Part shown: positions 8,965 to 17,163 of the stretch, piece after piece
Layout of the letters: each line of letters starts with the position of its first letter
Numbering within the stretch: position 1 is the first letter of the stretch
NCBI GenBank assembly: GCA_965236175.1
Contig: CBDEAT010000008.1
Coordinates: 1 to 29,176 of the forward strand
Origin: Fontibacterium universale
Lineage (GTDB): Bacteria > Pseudomonadota > Alphaproteobacteria > Pelagibacterales > Pelagibacteraceae
Length of the DNA stretch: 29,176 nucleotides
Direction: 5' to 3'
Translations under genes and position numbers: made by a program
The notes under the pieces: generated by a model
What the model was told of the DNA's origin: nothing
Seen by the model: only the letters and a program-made list of their open reading frames with translations
Databases searched by the model: none

Positions 8965-9698
8965 GAATTATTCTTGTCCCTTGCGATTTTAAGAAAGACA
9001 TCTTCTAATTTTTTCTTTCCATATTTTTTTAAAAGACTGTTTGGAGATCCTTGATCTGTAATTTTTCCATCCTTCATCATAATCACATTGTCGCAAAGTC
9101 TAGTAACTTCCTCCATATTATGACTTGCAAGAATGATTGCAGTATTATGTTTTTTACAAAATTTTTCAAAAAAAGTTCTAACACGATCGGCTGTATCAGG
9201 ATCGAGTGAAGCAGTGGGCTCATCAAGAAATAGTATCTCAGGGTCATTAATTACTGCTTTACCTAAGGATACTCTCGTTTTTTGACCGGAAGATAATTCC
9301 CCAACTTTAATGTCAAGTAGACCTGTAAAATCTAATTCCTTGGCAACGTTCTTAATTTTTTGATTTATATTTTTAATTCCATAGAGCATTCCATATACAT
9401 ATAGATTTTGTCTAACTGTTAATTTTTTTGGTAAATCTACGTAAGGAGATGAGAAGTTAATTTTATTTAAAATCTTATATCTGTCCTTTAAAATATTCGT
9501 TGATAATATTTTAATACTTCCTGACGTTGGCGTTAGTAAGCCTAGCAACATTGTTATAGTAGTGGTTTTACCAGCGCCATTAGCTCCTAAAATACCTTTT
9601 ATCTCTCCTCGCTTTAGATCAAAGGAAATATTTTTAACAGCGTGATGATTTCTAAATTTTTTAGATAAATTTCTAACTTCAATTATATTTTCACTCAT
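8961..9698 (-). CDS. ABC-2 type transporter ATP-binding protein
   Basis: A 245-aa ATPase pairs with the permease just downstream. Walker A (GANGAGKTT) is at residues 38-46, the signature LSSGQKTRV lies in the middle, Walker B is ILFLDEPTASLDP, and the switch motif is ILASHNMEE. This resembles the CcmA/NodI/DrrA type of ATPase. The start overlaps the end of sua5 by eight bases, so the three genes are probably read as one mRNA. The substrate of the exporter cannot be deduced. Confidence 0.9.
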   Translation of the reverse strand: MSENIIEVRNLSKKFRNHHAVKNISFDLKRGEIKGILGANGAGKTTTITMLLGLLTPTSGSIKILSTNILKDRYKILNKINFSSPYVDLPKKLTVRQNLYVYGMLYGIKNINQKIKNVAKELDFTGLLDIKVGELSSGQKTRVSLGKAVINDPEILFLDEPTASLDPDTADRVRTFFEKFCKKHNTAIILASHNMEEVTRLCDNVIMMKDGKITDQGSPNSLLKKYGKKKLEDVFLKIARDKNNS

Positions 9699-10647
9699 AG
9701 TATGCAGCTCTTCTTAATCTCTCATTAATTGCTTTACCTAAGTTTTTGTTAGGAATTTTATTAACGCTTATGGATTTAAATTTTTTATTTTTAATAATCC
9801 TTAAAGTATTAAAGAAATTTTTAGCAGCTTCTTTTAAATTTCCCCCAGTACTTAAGTTAAAAGTATTCTGATTGCTATAATTTTTTTTGCCAAATGTTAT
9901 TAAAGCTCCATCTTTAGTAGCTTTCTCCCTGTTCATATAAATAGGTATACCTGGAGAATAATGAAGACCAATTTGCCCTGGAGATTTAATAATTTTATTT
10001 TGTTTCTCAGACAATCTTATTTTTAAAAATTTTCCAATAACCTCAGATGAAAGTCCTCCTTCTCTTAATATTTTGGGTTTAGTTGTTAAATCTATAACCG
10101 TTGATTCAATTCCAATTTTGCAAGCACCACCATCAATAATCATTCTAATACTGTTGCCAAATTCTTCAGCAACATGTTTTGCAGTTGTCGGACTTAAAGA
10201 TTTTGATCTATTAGCGCTTGGCGCAGCAAGTGGACATTTAAGAATATTTAATAATTTAATTGTGCTTTTTTCGCTTGGAATTCTTACTGCAATTGTAGCA
10301 AGCCCTTTGTTTGCAAGTTTAGATATTTTAGAACTTATTTTTTTTTTCAAAACATAAGTTAAAGGACCAGGTGAAAATTTTTTTACAAGTTTTAGAAAGT
10401 TTTTGTTAATAACCGCCTCTTTCTTTATCTGTTCAGCATTTTTAAAGTGAATGATTAAAGGATTGTTACTTGGGCGTTTTTTTAAGGAAAAAATCTCTTT
10501 TACAGCCTTATTATTATAAGCATTTGCAGCAAGCCCATATACAGTCTCAGTTGGGATCGCAACCACGTCTCCTTTTTCTATAACAACCTTAGCTTTACTT
10601 AAATTATTGTTTGTGGGTTTATAAATATTTGAATAGATATTTTTCAT
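9691..10647 (-). CDS. sua5: L-threonylcarbamoyladenylate synthase (Sua5 type)
   Basis: The enzyme makes threonylcarbamoyl-AMP from threonine, bicarbonate and ATP, the first step of t6A37 modification of ANN-decoding tRNAs. The YrdC domain begins with IPTETVYGLAANA (residues 31-43), followed by the KKRPSNNPL segment carrying the K-R-S-N signature. At 318 aa it is the long two-domain Sua5 form with a C-terminal Rossmann-like domain, linked by the SPGQIGLHYSP motif, rather than the short TsaC form. It is divergent from xseB with only 44 bases between, and leads the exporter operon. Confidence 0.9.
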   Translation of the reverse strand: MKNIYSNIYKPTNNNLSKAKVVIEKGDVVAIPTETVYGLAANAYNNKAVKEIFSLKKRPSNNPLIIHFKNAEQIKKEAVINKNFLKLVKKFSPGPLTYVLKKKISSKISKLANKGLATIAVRIPSEKSTIKLLNILKCPLAAPSANRSKSLSPTTAKHVAEEFGNSIRMIIDGGACKIGIESTVIDLTTKPKILREGGLSSEVIGKFLKIRLSEKQNKIIKSPGQIGLHYSPGIPIYMNREKATKDGALITFGKKNYSNQNTFNLSTGGNLKEAAKNFFNTLRIIKNKKFKSISVNKIPNKNLGKAINERLRRAAYYE

Positions 10648-10691
10648 TAATTATTTAATATAAAAGAGTAATTCTTAAAAAAGATACTTAT

Positions 10692-10946
10692 ATGAAAAAA
10701 TCTAACATTTCTCCAGATATTACAAAGCTGTCATTTGAAGAAGCGTTGGAGCAGTTAGAAGATATTGTTAGCAAGTTAGAAGATGGTTCTATTAATTTAG
10801 AAGAGTCGATTGCAGAGTATACACGCGGCGTTCATCTTAAAAATCATTGCGAAACTAAATTAAAAGAAGCCACACTAAAAGTAGAGCAAATCACTATTGA
10901 TAAAGACGGTAAATTTTCAACTAAAGAATTTAATAAAAATTCTTAA
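10692..10946 (+). CDS. xseB: Exodeoxyribonuclease VII small subunit
   Basis: This 84-aa protein is the small subunit of exonuclease VII, which degrades single-stranded DNA in complex with XseA. The signature LSFEEALEQLEDIVSKLEDG (about residues 14-33), followed by INLEESIAEYTRG, is textbook XseB, a short helical pair. It stands first in the conserved xseB-ispA-dxs cluster, two bases ahead of ispA. A TATAAA at 10659-10664 in the short divergent gap may be its -10 box, but no good -35 matches. Confidence 0.93.
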   Translation: MKKSNISPDITKLSFEEALEQLEDIVSKLEDGSINLEESIAEYTRGVHLKNHCETKLKEATLKVEQITIDKDGKFSTKEFNKNS

Positions 10947-10948
10947 AA

Positions 10949-11833
10949 ATGAAAGATACTGAGAGAAGAATAATTAAAGTTGCTAAAGACGTTGACGTTT
11001 TCTTAAAAAATTTTCTAAAGCAAAATCAACAAAACAACAAACTCTTTGAAGCAATGAAATATGGTTTATTTTCAGGGGGGAAAAAATTTAGATCGTATTT
11101 AATTGTTTCATCAGGAAAGTTATTTAATTTAGATTATAAAAAATTAATTACTATTGGTGCAGCAGTGGAGTGCATTCATTCTTATTCACTCATTCATGAT
11201 GATTTACCTAGTATGGACGATGATGATTTTAGAAGAGGAAAGAAAAGTACTCACAAGGTTTTTGGAGAATCCACAGCTATACTTGCTGGTAATTCTTTAT
11301 TAACTTTGGCTTTTGAAATTTTAACTTCAAATAAAATGATTGCCAATCCAAAATCAAAATCTGATTTGGTTTATACGTTAGCCTCATCATCTGGTTATAC
11401 TGGAATTGCAGGTGGACAATTTTTAGATCTTAAATTTGAAAAAATAAAAGTTAGCAAAGATTCAATAGTGGATATGCAAAATAAAAAGACAGGTGAGTTG
11501 ATTAGTTTTTGCTTAGAAAGTGTTGCTATTTTAGCAGGCAAAGAAAAAGAGAGAAAATTTTTAAAAAAAATAGGTCTTGATATTGGTTTGTTATTTCAAA
11601 TTACTGACGATCTTTTAGATGTATTTGGAGATACTAAAAAAATTGGCAAACCCACAAGAGGAGATAAGAAAAAAGGAAAAGCTACAATTATTAAAAATCT
11701 TGGAGTGAATAAAGCCATTGAATTTTCTTACCAATTAGCAGACGGTATTACTGAAAAATTAAAAAAAAGATATGGAACAAGAGCTGATAGCTTGGTAGAT
11801 TCTGTAAACTTTTTATTAAGAAGAGATCATTAA
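10949..11833 (+). CDS. ispA: Polyprenyl (farnesyl/geranyl) diphosphate synthase
   Basis: This 294-aa trans-prenyltransferase condenses IPP with allylic diphosphates to make farnesyl- or geranylgeranyl-PP. The first aspartate-rich motif is HDDLPSMDDDDFRRG (from about residue 83), and the second is DDLLD near 220. GGKKFR at 43-48 binds the diphosphate. The gene sits between xseB and dxs; its last base is the first base of the dxs ATG (TAATG), suggesting coupled translation. Chain length cannot be fixed from sequence alone; context favours the FPP-type IspA. Confidence 0.92.
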   Translation: MKDTERRIIKVAKDVDVFLKNFLKQNQQNNKLFEAMKYGLFSGGKKFRSYLIVSSGKLFNLDYKKLITIGAAVECIHSYSLIHDDLPSMDDDDFRRGKKSTHKVFGESTAILAGNSLLTLAFEILTSNKMIANPKSKSDLVYTLASSSGYTGIAGGQFLDLKFEKIKVSKDSIVDMQNKKTGELISFCLESVAILAGKEKERKFLKKIGLDIGLLFQITDDLLDVFGDTKKIGKPTRGDKKKGKATIIKNLGVNKAIEFSYQLADGITEKLKKRYGTRADSLVDSVNFLLRRDH

Positions 11834-13725
11834 TGCCAAATACACCTTTACTTGATAAGATTAAGAATCCTCAAGATTTAAAAAAATTACAAGTATCAGA
11901 ATTAAAAACCTTAGCTGAAGAGCTTAGGGCTGAATTAGTTGATGCTGTTTCAGTCACTGGTGGACATCTTGGTGCCGGGCTTGGAGTTGTAGAATTAACA
12001 ATCGCAATTCATTATCTTTTTGATACTCCAAAAGACAGATTAGTTTGGGATGTGGGTCATCAAGCTTACCCTCATAAGATTTTAACAGAACGAAGAGATA
12101 GAATTAGAACATTAAGAAAAGGTGGTGGGTTGTCAGGATTTACCAAAAGATCTGAAAGTATTTATGATCCATTTGGTGCGGCGCACAGCTCTACTTCAAT
12201 ATCAGCATCACTAGGAATGGCAGTTGCAAGAGATCTAGATGATAGAAATAATAATGTAATTGCTGTTATTGGCGATGGAGCATATGAGCGCAGGGATGGC
12301 TTATGAGGCCATGAATAATGCAGGCTTCTATGAAATCAAGACTAATTGTTATTCTTAATGATAACGACATGTCCATAGCTCCACCTGTTGGAGCCATGAG
12401 ATCTTATCTTGCAAAATTATTATCTGGAAAAACTTATATAGGATTTAGAGGGTTTTTAAAAAAAGTTGCATCATTATTTCCAAGATCAATTAAGACCAGA
12501 GCTGCAAGATTTGAAGAATATTTTAGAGGTCTTGCTGTTGGCGGAACTTTATTTGATGAATTAGGTTTTTATTATGTAGGTACTATTGATGGACATAATT
12601 TTGATCAATTAATTCCAGTATTAAAAAATGTTAGAGACTCTAGTCATCAAGGTCCATTTTTAGTTCATGCGATTACCCAAAAAGGAAAAGGCTATATACC
12701 TGCTGAAAATTCAGATGATAAATATCATGGTGTAAATAAATTTGATGTTGTTACAGGTGCGCAAGTAAAATCAACAGCTAACACTCCAACATTTACAAAA
12801 GTTTATGGTGATACACTTGCTAAACATGGAGAGTTAGATAGTAAAATTGTTGCAATCACAGGAGCAATGCCATCAGGAACAGGCGTTGATATATTTGCAA
12901 AAAAATTCCCAACACGTACATTCGATGTTGGAATTGCAGAACAGCATGCAGTTACATTTGCTGCAGGACTTGCAACAGAAGGGTACAAACCTTTTGCAAC
13001 GAATCTATTCAACATTTTTACAAAGAGCTTATGATCAAGTAGTGCACGATGTTGCAATTCAAAATCTACCCGTTCGATTTGCAATTGATCGAGCAGGGTT
13101 AGTTGGCGCAGATGGTCCAACGTCATGCAGGCTCATTTGATATTACTTATCTTGCAACGACTGCCAAATTTTGTTGTTATGGCACCAAGTGATGAAGCAG
13201 AACTTGTTCGAATGATTAATACTGCAGTTACTATTAACGATAGACCTTCTGCATTTAGATATCCAAGAGGAAATGGTTATGGTGTTGAGCTACCAAATAT
13301 TAAAGAGACAATTAGAAATTGGAAAAGCAAGAATTATTCAAGAAGGTAAACAAGTATGTCTATTAAGTTTAGGAACACGTCTTGAAGAGTGCAAAATTGC
13401 AGCGAACGAATTAAAGAATAAAGGAATTTCTACTACGATTATTGATGCAAGGTTTGCAAAACCATTAGACGAACAATTAATTTTAAAATCTGCAAAAAAT
13501 CATGAAGTACTAATCACTATCGAAGAAGGTTCAATTGGTGGATTTGGTTCACACGTTGCAAATTTATTAGCTGAAAACGGAATTTTTGATAAAGGACTTA
13601 AATTTAGATCAATGATACTTCCGGATGTATTCATTGATCAAGATACCCCAGAGAGAATGTATGATGTTGCGGGCTTAAACGCTAAGCACATAGCTCAAAA
13701 AGTTTTAGAAGTATTTTTCAGCTAA
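11833..13725 (+). CDS. dxs: 1-deoxy-D-xylulose-5-phosphate synthase, six or seven frame breaks
   Basis: DXS condenses pyruvate and glyceraldehyde-3-P with thiamine-PP, the entry to the MEP isoprenoid pathway. Homology runs the whole length but changes frame repeatedly. Each change needs one base removed, near 12283 (GDGA-MSAGMAYEA), 12326 (NNAG-SMKSR), 13002 (FAT-IYSTF), 13122 (DGPT-HAGSF), 13159 (LAT-LPNF) and 13314 (KETI-EIGKA). Six removals give about 628 aa. A seventh, in the T5 run at 13714-13718, would replace the stop at 13725 with a tail ending VIKVNF and a stop at 13757-13759. All catalytic blocks are intact once the frame is restored, so I regard the gene as functional and the breaks as sequence errors. 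Confidence 0.9.
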
Positions 13726-13739
13726 AGACGGAATAAGAG

Positions 13740-13762
13740 TTATTAAAGTAAACTTTTAATAA
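13740..13762. terminator. Imperfect AT-rich palindrome after dxs
   Basis: TTATTAAAGT and ACTTTTAATAA face each other with one bulged base and almost no loop. It lies at or just past the end of dxs, between two converging operons, where a terminator is expected. The stem is all A/T except one G/C pair and no long T-run follows, so termination is only a guess. Confidence 0.25.
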
Positions 13763-13799
13763 ATATACACATATACTCCTTAAAAGTAGAATAATTTTT

Positions 13800-13832
13800 G
13801 ATTCAAAATGGAATCAAAAGGGAATCAAAACG
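13800..13832. repeat. Three tandem imperfect 11-bp repeats
   Basis: Three consecutive units read GATTCAAAATG, GAATCAAAAGG and GAATCAAAACG. The first unit and the bases before it also form a 9-bp hairpin with the second (TTTTGATTC at 13796-13804 against GAATCAAAA at 13811-13819, loop of six). They lie in the convergent gap between dxs and the DUF2237 gene. A terminator or a protein-binding site are both possible; nothing decides between them. Confidence 0.55.
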
Positions 13833-13852
13833 AGAACATCGGAAAGGTTGAA

Positions 13853-14235
13853 TTACGAGATATCCACAGCAAACTTCTTTAAAGTCTCCATAGGTATGAT
13901 TTCTAAAGTCTTCATGTGGGTTCTGCGAATATAGATCTTACATCCATGACCGGCATCAATTGCGCGTTTTACCCAACTTGCACAAACACACCAATTATCT
14001 CCATCTTTTAATCCTTCAAATCCAAATTCAGGATGAGGCGTAATTAAATCATTACCGTTTTCTTTGCACCAATTTAGAAAATCATTATTCACTTTTGCAC
14101 AAACACAGTGCACTCCAACATCAGTTTTATCTGTATTGCATGAACCGTCACGAAACCAACCTCGTAACTGGATTCATTGAACAAGGCTCAATATCTTCAC
14201 CATAGGACGTTTTTTTGTTTTGGAATTTTATTCAT
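13853..14235 (-). CDS. DUF2237 family small Cys-rich protein, two frame breaks
   Basis: The C-terminal 86 residues are open and match DUF2237 well: HCVCAKV, GNDLITPHPEFGFEGLKDGD, NWCVCASWVKRAIDAG and THMKTLEIIPMETLKK. The N-terminus is recovered by reading back through two single extra bases, near 14162 and 14206. This gives EDIEPCSMNPVT-GWFRDGSCNTD, which is the family's normal start. The repaired product is about 126 aa. Its ATG at 14235 overlaps the stop of the upstream oxygenase (ATGAATAA). The family has several conserved Cys residues and no settled biochemical function. Tandem repeats lie just downstream. Confidence 0.8.
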
Positions 14236-14867
14236 GCTTAAACACATTTGCTATTTTTTGATCAATCTCAACGTTAAATGAGAACGATCTTCGCTCCTTC
14301 ACCAGATTGAAAAGGGTAAGCAGTGTGCATTAAATAATTTGGAAATAAAATCATGTCAGCTACTTTTGGCTGATGATTGTAAATACTTTTATTTAAAAAA
14401 GCTCTTGAACCATGAATAAAATCTATTGTCCCAGTGAGTTTTAAGATTATGTTTATGAGATCTTGTGTCTTCATTTAAAGACTTTGGAATTTTTAAATAA
14501 CCAACTCCTGAAATATGTCCATCATGATAATGAATGGGATTATATTCATTTTCAAATTGTCGAACTACCCAAACATTATTAATTTTAAATTTAGTAATTT
14601 TTTTATTAACTGATTTTTCGATATAGCTTTTAGTAATCCTTAAATAAAAAGTTTTTTAAATATTTATTAATAAAAGTCTTTTGGTAGTTGAAGTTCTTGA
14701 CTTACTTGTCCAACTAACTCTTTGCTATAATCAAATTTTTTTGAAAGATTTTGACTATCTACAATTCTATCAATCTCTTTATTGATTTTATTGATAAGAT
14801 TTTTTGGAATTTTTAATTTTGCAATTCTTGGACCAAATGGAGCCAAGACATTTACATTATTTGTCAT
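14228..14867 (-). CDS. Putative 2OG-Fe(II) oxygenase, four frame breaks
   Basis: Reading from 14867, the N-terminus APFGPRIAKLKIPKNLI is typical of a putative 2-oxoglutarate/Fe(II) oxygenase family common in marine bacteria and their phages. Four single extra bases, near 14673, 14638, 14436 and 14296, interrupt the frame. Through them one reads WVVRQFENEYNPIHYHDGH (metal-binding His/Asp region), GTIDFIHGSR, LFPNYLMHTAYPF (distal His) and RRSFSFNVEID (the Arg expected to hold 2-oxoglutarate). The repaired length is about 211 aa, normal for the family, with the stop at 14228-14230. It overlaps hisI by one base and DUF2237 by eight, so the three genes look translationally coupled. The substrate is unknown. 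Confidence 0.78.
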
Positions 14868-15327
14868 TATAGTTTTGTAGGATTAGGTTGTCCTTTATAG
14901 ACAATATTTGGATTAAATTTTTTTCTTTTTTCTTTAAATTTTAATTTAATATTATTTTTAAGTTTTAGTGGGTACTGATCTATAAAAACAAGATCTATAA
15001 CCTACGTGACAGCTTGCGCCTTGGCCAATATCTACAGTGATCCATACCGCATCCTGATCGTCATCAATTCTAATATCTTTTACTTTTTGAACAAAGCCGC
15101 TAGTTGCTCCTTTGTGCCATAAAGCTTTTCTTGATCTGCTCCAGTAGAAGGCTTCACCTGTTTCAATTGTTTTTTGCAATGCTAATTTGTTCATAAATCC
15201 GTGCATAAGAACTTCTTTAGTTTTGTAATCAGTAGTGATGACTGGAATCAAGCCCATCCTTGTTGAATTTAGGGCTTAAATACTTGCCTTCTTCTACTTG
15301 CTTAATTGAGGTTCTTTTTTTAAACAT
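14867..15327 (-). CDS. hisI: Phosphoribosyl-AMP cyclohydrolase, two frame breaks
   Basis: HisI opens the adenine ring of phosphoribosyl-AMP in histidine synthesis. The core shows GLIPVI, EVLMHGFMN, AFYWSRSRKALWHKG, TSGFVQKV and GASCHVGYRSCFYR. The open frame 14958-15257 is only the middle: removing one base near 15254 adds the N-terminus from the ATG at 15327, and removing one near 14960 extends the C-terminus to a tail ending NPTKL with its stop at 14867-14869. The repaired length is about 152 aa. Where many HisI proteins have DCD (a zinc Cys), this one has DDD; I believe this is common in alphaproteobacteria, so it is not evidence of inactivity. The stop overlaps the oxygenase start (TAATG). 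Confidence 0.85.
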
Positions 15328-15341
15328 TTATGAAAATTAAT

Positions 15342-15371
15342 TTGTTCTAAGCGTTTAGTATATATTATAAC
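15342..15371 (+). promoter_or_regulatory. Possible folE promoter
   Basis: TTGTTC at 15342-15347 and TATAAC at 15366-15371 are spaced by 18 bases and lie 25 bases before the folE ATG. A perfect TATAAT at 15383-15388 is closer to the start but has no matching -35. The segment separates the divergent hisI and folE genes. The base composition is so AT-rich that chance matches are likely. Confidence 0.3.
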
Positions 15372-15396
15372 TTAACAAAAAATATAATCACTTTTA

Positions 15397-16002
15397 ATGA
15401 ACGTTACTGATTTAATAAAAAAGAAGTTAGAAAAAGCGGTTACTAGAGAACAGGCTGAAGAAGCTATTAAAGTTTTACTTGCTTGGGCAGGTGATAATCC
15501 TAAAAGAGAAGGATTGATTGAGACGCCAAAACGAGTGGTTAAAGCTTTTGAAGAATATTTCTCAGGTTATTTAATAGATCCTTACAAAGATTTGGAAAAG
15601 ACATTCGGTGATGTTGATGGATATGACGATATGGTCATTCAAAAAAATATTTCAATTTATAGTCATTGTGAACATCATATGGCACCCATCGTTGGCGTCG
15701 CTCATGTAGCGTATATTCCACATGAAAAAGTTGTTGGTCTTAGTAAGCTTGCACGAGTAGTTGAGGCTTATTCTAGAAGATTGCAAACTCAGGAAAGATT
15801 AACAATGGAAATTGCAAATACAATATTTAAAGGTTTAAAAGCTCAAGGTGCTGCCGTGAGCATCGATGCTGTCCATCACTGCATGACATCTCGTGGAATT
15901 AAAAAACATGAAGCAACTACTGTTACAAATTATTTTACAGGAGTATTTAAAGAAAGCCACAATCTTCAAAATCGTTTCCTACACTATATCGGTCAGAAAT
16001 AA
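15397..16002 (+). CDS. folE: GTP cyclohydrolase I
   Basis: This 201-aa enzyme converts GTP to 7,8-dihydroneopterin triphosphate, the first step of folate (pterin) synthesis. The zinc-binding residues are visible as CEHHMAPI (Cys91, His94) and HHCMTSRG (Cys162), and the block VGLSKLARVVEAYSRRLQTQ (about 113-132) is diagnostic. Length and reading frame are normal, in contrast to the four disrupted genes immediately to the left. It is followed with no gap by a small zinc-finger gene and then an acuI-like gene, probably in one transcript. Confidence 0.96.
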   Translation: MNVTDLIKKKLEKAVTREQAEEAIKVLLAWAGDNPKREGLIETPKRVVKAFEEYFSGYLIDPYKDLEKTFGDVDGYDDMVIQKNISIYSHCEHHMAPIVGVAHVAYIPHEKVVGLSKLARVVEAYSRRLQTQERLTMEIANTIFKGLKAQGAAVSIDAVHHCMTSRGIKKHEATTVTNYFTGVFKESHNLQNRFLHYIGQK

Positions 16003-16170
16003 ATGTTAGATCAAGTCGTTGTTGATACAGACATAGAATCCGTATCCTGCAATGGAGGTGATGATGATATCGGTCATCCAACTGTTTATTATAATTTCGG
16101 TGAAAAATCTGAAGTTGTTTGTGGCTACTGTGGGAAAAAATTTTTGAAGAAAAAAAATAATCATGAGTAA
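16003..16170 (+). CDS. Small zinc-finger protein (zf-CHCC type, NDUFS6-like)
   Basis: A 55-residue open frame begins at the base after the folE stop and ends inside the next gene (ATGAGTAA overlap). The protein has Cys16, then GHPTVYYNFG (His25), then VVCGYCGKKF (Cys40, Cys43), ending in a basic tail. This is the C-x8-H-x14-C-x2-C arrangement of the zf-CHCC family, to which the respiratory complex I subunit NDUFS6 belongs and which is common as a stand-alone small protein in alphaproteobacteria. A role in complex I is known for the mitochondrial relatives and only inferred here. Confidence 0.85.
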   Translation: MLDQVVVDTDIESVSCNGGDDDIGHPTVYYNFGEKSEVVCGYCGKKFLKKKNNHE

Positions 16171-17161
16171 TTTTAAAGCAATTGTTCTAAGTAAAACTGG
16201 TGATCAATTTACAAGAGAAGTTAAAAGTATTGAAAAGAGTTTTTTAATTCACGGTGATGTTTTAGTTAAAGTTGATTATTCGGACTTTAATTATAAAGAT
16301 GGAATGATTTTAAAGAATGGCGGTAGTTTAGTTAAAGATTACCCTCATATTCCAGGAATAGATTTTGCAGGCACTGTTGAAGAAAGCAAAAGTGAAAAAT
16401 TTAAAGCAGGCGACAAAGTTATTTTGACTGGTTGGAGAGTAGGCGAGATTTATTACGGTGGCTATTCTCAGTATGCAAAGGTAGATGCCAATTTTTTAGT
16501 TAAAGCTCCAAAAGATATTTCTACTAAACATGCTATGGCGATTGGTACAGCGGGCTTTACCGCTTTATTATGTTCCTTTGCAGTTCAAGCAAGAGAGACA
16601 ATATTGTTAGGTGAGAAAGTGAATGATGTACTTGTAACGGGAGCAACAGGAGGAGTTGGCAGTGTGGCCGTGATGATCTTGTCAAAAATGGGTTACAAAG
16701 TTCATGCTCTTACAGGAAAAAAAGATAAGACAGATTTTTTAAAGAAATTAGGCGCAAGTGTTGTGATTGATAGATCAGAACTTGAAGGCGAAACAAGACC
16801 TTTAGATAAAGGGCTTTTTGATTGTGTAGTGGATACAGTAGGAGGAAAAATTTTAGCTAAAGCTTTAACACATACCAAACCTACAGGAATTGTTGCTGCA
16901 TGCGGACTTACTAATAGTTTTAAATTAGAAACAACCGTTATGCCATTCATCATTCGAGGTGTTAAACTGTGGGGAATTAATTCTGTAGATACACCAATGA
17001 AAAGAAGAGAATTCGTATGGTCACAGGCTGCAAGTTTAATTGATATGAAAAAATTAGATGAGATTACAGAAGTGTGGAGCATGTCAAAACTTATAAGCTC
17101 ATATGATAAAATCTTAAAAGGAGAAGTTGCAGGTCGAGTAGTTATCGACGTTAATCAATAA
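16163..17161 (+). CDS. acuI: Acrylyl-CoA reductase-like oxidoreductase (AcuI/YhdH family)
   Basis: This 332-aa zinc-free medium-chain dehydrogenase matches the YhdH/AcuI group. Features are the N-terminal YSDFNYKDGM and PHIPGIDFAGTVEES blocks, the NADPH-binding loop VLVTGATGGVGSVAV near residues 157-171 and MGYKVHALTGK after it. AcuI reduces acrylyl-CoA to propionyl-CoA and detoxifies acrylate from dimethylsulfoniopropionate breakdown in marine bacteria. No other DMSP gene is in view, so a general enoyl reductase role is equally possible. It overlaps the zinc-finger gene and is followed two bases later by a LysR regulator. Confidence 0.8.
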   Translation: MSNFKAIVLSKTGDQFTREVKSIEKSFLIHGDVLVKVDYSDFNYKDGMILKNGGSLVKDYPHIPGIDFAGTVEESKSEKFKAGDKVILTGWRVGEIYYGGYSQYAKVDANFLVKAPKDISTKHAMAIGTAGFTALLCSFAVQARETILLGEKVNDVLVTGATGGVGSVAVMILSKMGYKVHALTGKKDKTDFLKKLGASVVIDRSELEGETRPLDKGLFDCVVDTVGGKILAKALTHTKPTGIVAACGLTNSFKLETTVMPFIIRGVKLWGINSVDTPMKRREFVWSQAASLIDMKKLDEITEVWSMSKLISSYDKILKGEVAGRVVIDVNQ

Positions 17162-17163
17162 TT

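Noticed and set aside
10073..10357. 94-aa plus-strand open frame inside sua5
   Set aside because: It is antisense to a well-conserved gene and its product has no recognisable motif; AT-rich coding DNA gives such shadows often.
11833..13725. dxs region as several separate short genes
   Set aside because: The pieces are consecutive, non-overlapping parts of one DXS protein in order, each joined by removal of a single base.
13800..13832. CRISPR array
   Set aside because: Repeats are 11 bp, directly adjacent with no spacers, and only three in number.
16702..17082. 126-aa minus-strand open frame inside the acuI-like gene
   Set aside because: It lies entirely opposite conserved AcuI/YhdH sequence and looks like a codon-bias shadow.
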